Assembly: GCF_018614775.1 (NCBI RefSeq)
Contig: NZ_JAGGOF010000021.1
Location: forward strand, 1-64,000
DNA length: 64,000 bases
Reading direction: 5' to 3'
Origin: Pseudomonas fluorescens
GTDB taxonomy: Bacteria > Pseudomonadota > Gammaproteobacteria > Pseudomonadales > Pseudomonadaceae
The translations under genes and the position numbers were made by a program. Positions 62,313 to 64,000 of this stretch are shown here, one piece after another (position 1 is the first letter of the stretch; the number at the start of each line of letters is the position of its first letter). The notes under the pieces were generated by a model. It saw nothing but the letters and a program-made list of their open reading frames with translations, ran no database searches and had not been told where the DNA came from.

Positions 62313-63303
62313 GGCGCACACCGCGCCAAGCGATGCCCAGGCCCGGAACGAGAGCCAGCCCAAGTCGCGCTGGGGCCGCTGGAAACGCCCGCTGACGGTG
62401 GTGTTCTTCCTGCTGCTGATCGTGTTGTTCACCACCCTGGCCCGGCGCATCGACTGGTCCGAAGTGTTCGACACCCTGGCCGATTTCAAGGTGCGGACCT
62501 TGATCATCGCCGGCGCGTTGACCGTTGCCAGCTTCATCACCTACGCCTGCTTCGATCTGATCGGCCGTACCTATATCCGCCAGAAACTCGGCTGGCGGCA
62601 GATCCTGCCAGTGGGGGTGATCAGCTATGCCTTCAACCTCAACCTCAGTGCCTGGGTCGGCGGTATCGCCATGCGTTATCGACTGTATTCGCGGCTGGGG
62701 GTCAGCACGGGCAACATCGCCAAGATTCTCGGGCTGAGCCTGGCCACCAACTGGTTCGGCTACATGACCCTGGCGGGCGTGGTGTTCAGCAGCGGCCTGG
62801 TGACGATGCCACCGGGCTGGAAACTCAGCAGCGGAGCGTTGCAGGGCGTGGGCGTGCTGTTGCTGCTGGCGAGCGCGGGTTACCTCGTGGCCTGCCGCTT
62901 CTCCAAGCGCCGGGCCTGGACGATTCGCGGCATGGAAATCAACCTGCCGTCGCTGCGCATGGCCGTGCTGCAACTGGCGCTGGGGGCGCTGAACTGGTCG
63001 TTGATGGCGGCGGTGATCTTCACCTTGCTGCCCGGCAAACTGGACTACCCGGTAGTGCTCGGGGTGTTGCTGATCAGCAGCATTGCCGGGGTCATCACCC
63101 ACATCCCGGCGGGGCTCGGGGTGCTGGAGGCGGTGTTTATCGCGTTGCTGCAACATGAGGTATCGCGAGGCAGCCTGCTGGCGGGGCTGATCGCCTATCG
63201 GGCGATCTACTTCATCCTGCCGTTGTTGATCACAGTGGTGATGTACCTGGTGATCGAGGCGAAGGCCAAGGCGTTGCGGGTGAAGCCGGGGCTCAAGTCA
63301 TAA
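62299..63303 (+). CDS. ybhN: YbhN-like membrane protein (LPG synthase transmembrane family)
   Basis: A 334-residue membrane protein with about eight helices of the lysylphosphatidylglycerol synthetase transmembrane (UPF0104) family. ISYAFNLNLSAWVGGIAMRYRL and THIPAGLGVLEAVF (about 274-287) are family landmarks. It overlaps clsB by 14 bases. By family it may flip or move phospholipids; its function in this operon is not established. Confidence 0.9.
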   Translation: MNHSEAHTAPSDAQARNESQPKSRWGRWKRPLTVVFFLLLIVLFTTLARRIDWSEVFDTLADFKVRTLIIAGALTVASFITYACFDLIGRTYIRQKLGWRQILPVGVISYAFNLNLSAWVGGIAMRYRLYSRLGVSTGNIAKILGLSLATNWFGYMTLAGVVFSSGLVTMPPGWKLSSGALQGVGVLLLLASAGYLVACRFSKRRAWTIRGMEINLPSLRMAVLQLALGALNWSLMAAVIFTLLPGKLDYPVVLGVLLISSIAGVITHIPAGLGVLEAVFIALLQHEVSRGSLLAGLIAYRAIYFILPLLITVVMYLVIEAKAKALRVKPGLKS

Positions 63304-63332
63304 ATCTGAATAATGGATTGCCTCGCCGGGCC

Positions 63333-63408
63333 TCATCGCGAGCAGGCTCGCTCCCACATTGGATCTGCTGTGGCCTATCCCTGTGGGAGCGAGCCTGCTC
63401 GCGATAGG
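63333..63408. repeat. REPIN (REP doublet)
   Basis: Two inverted units lie between the convergent ends of ybhN and the hydrolase gene. Confidence 0.9.
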
Positions 63409-63428
63409 GCTCTCATTGTCGCTACAAA

Positions 63429-64000
63429 TCACCGTTCCTGAATAATGCTCAACCGCTCTCCGACCACCATTTCCGTGATCCAGTCCACCAGGATCGAGGT
63501 GTAGGCCTGCTGTGACACGGGGTCGCTCAAGGCGTGGTCGGCGCCGTCGATGATTCGATGAGTCAACGAATGCGTCTGCTGACACGCCGCCCGGTAGCTC
63601 ATGATGGTGGCGTGGGGTACATGGTCGTCGCTCTCGGATTCCACCAGCAACACATCGCCGGTGAACTGCGAACACGCGTGCAAGGCCCGATTGGTGCCGG
63701 CATGCACCAGAGTGCTGCGGTAATCCAGCAGGTCGCTCTTGTCCAGGTCACGCTTGGGGGTGTGCCATTGCTCGTCGCGGTACAGCGCTGGCACCCGCAA
63801 GGCCAGCCAGCGCACCGGGCGCAACGAGGTCAGGATCGAGGCCAGGTAGCCGCCATAGCTGGTGCCCACCACGGCAATCGCCGAGGTGTCCAGGGCCGGG
63901 TGCGCCAGCAGCCGGTCGTAGGCCGCCAGCAAATCCCGCAGGTTATCGTCACGGGTGACCCGGGCCAGGGGAATGCCCGCCCCGCCGGTATGACCGCGCA
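63429..64000 (-). CDS. Alpha/beta hydrolase, N-terminal part outside the window
   Basis: The frame is open to the right edge of the window, so the gene is partial; no true start lies inside. The visible ~190 residues contain RGHTGGAGIP, the nucleophile elbow GTSYGG (GxSxG), a DHVPHA segment with the acidic residue and DGADHALSD with the histidine, an intact catalytic triad of dienelactone-hydrolase-like esterases. Substrate unknown. Confidence 0.88.
   Translation of the reverse strand, partial: RGHTGGAGIPLARVTRDDNLRDLLAAYDRLLAHPALDTSAIAVVGTSYGGYLASILTSLRPVRWLALRVPALYRDEQWHTPKRDLDKSDLLDYRSTLVHAGTNRALHACSQFTGDVLLVESESDDHVPHATIMSYRAACQQTHSLTHRIIDGADHALSDPVSQQAYTSILVDWITEMVVGERLSIIQER

Overview
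The window is chromosomal DNA of a fluorescent Pseudomonas, most likely the P. fluorescens group. The reasons are the gene order xseB-ispA-dxs ... ribA-pgpA-thiL-nusB-ribH-ribBA-ribE-ribD-nrdR ... oprG-epimerase, which as I recall it matches P. aeruginosa PA4042-PA4069; the high GC content; and 32 REP units at 15 places with the core GAGCGAGCCTGCTCGCGA, typical of this group. No rRNA, tRNA, insertion sequence, prophage or CRISPR array was seen.

Layout. 1-3.1 kb is accessory: a truncated DUF6124-like gene, a levansucrase whose start region carries a near-perfect LexA (SOS) box, and a GNAT acetyltransferase. 3.2-9.0 kb is a bacteriocin island. It holds two short S-pyocin-domain proteins with colicin E3-type rRNase tips, which share a ~1 kb almost identical 5' part but have different tips and unrelated immunity genes. 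Between them lie two orphan immunity genes, each still fused by an ATGA overlap to the last codons of a lost toxin, and an opposing AbiEi/AbiEii toxin-antitoxin pair. 9.4-15.1 kb is a phospholipid operon resembling E. coli ynbABCD with an added acyltransferase. 15.4-20 kb is a yjfIJKLMC-type envelope operon (DUF2170, PspA-like, DUF2491, DUF350, DUF1190, ATP-grasp amide ligase) driven by a promoter bracketed by two identical 12-bp palindromes. 20.2-30.4 kb is the magABCDEF operon built around a thioester-less bacterial alpha-2-macroglobulin. A class II Fic protein with two tandem operator-like repeats follows.

31.9-45.6 kb is core metabolism: exonuclease VII small subunit, farnesyl diphosphate synthase, DXP synthase, the riboflavin genes with nusB, thiL and pgpA, nrdR, and a thioredoxin-TPR chaperone. 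45.6-50.3 kb holds a zinc-linked zrgA plus ABC exporter-like cassette and the porin oprG with an ANR-like site. 50.4-64 kb holds two NAD-dependent sugar epimerase/reductase genes, the helicase lhr, a large MscS-type channel, a DUF72 gene followed by a ybhP-clsB-ybhN cardiolipin cluster, and the start-truncated (window edge) end of an alpha/beta hydrolase gene.

The most interesting parts are the bacteriocin island, where relic toxin tails show the order in which toxin-immunity cassettes were displaced, and several clear but unassigned operator architectures: LexA-levansucrase, the twin palindromes of the yjf operon, the tandem repeats before fic, and a start-codon hairpin in magA. Functional statements rest on motifs and remembered family sequences; no database search was run.
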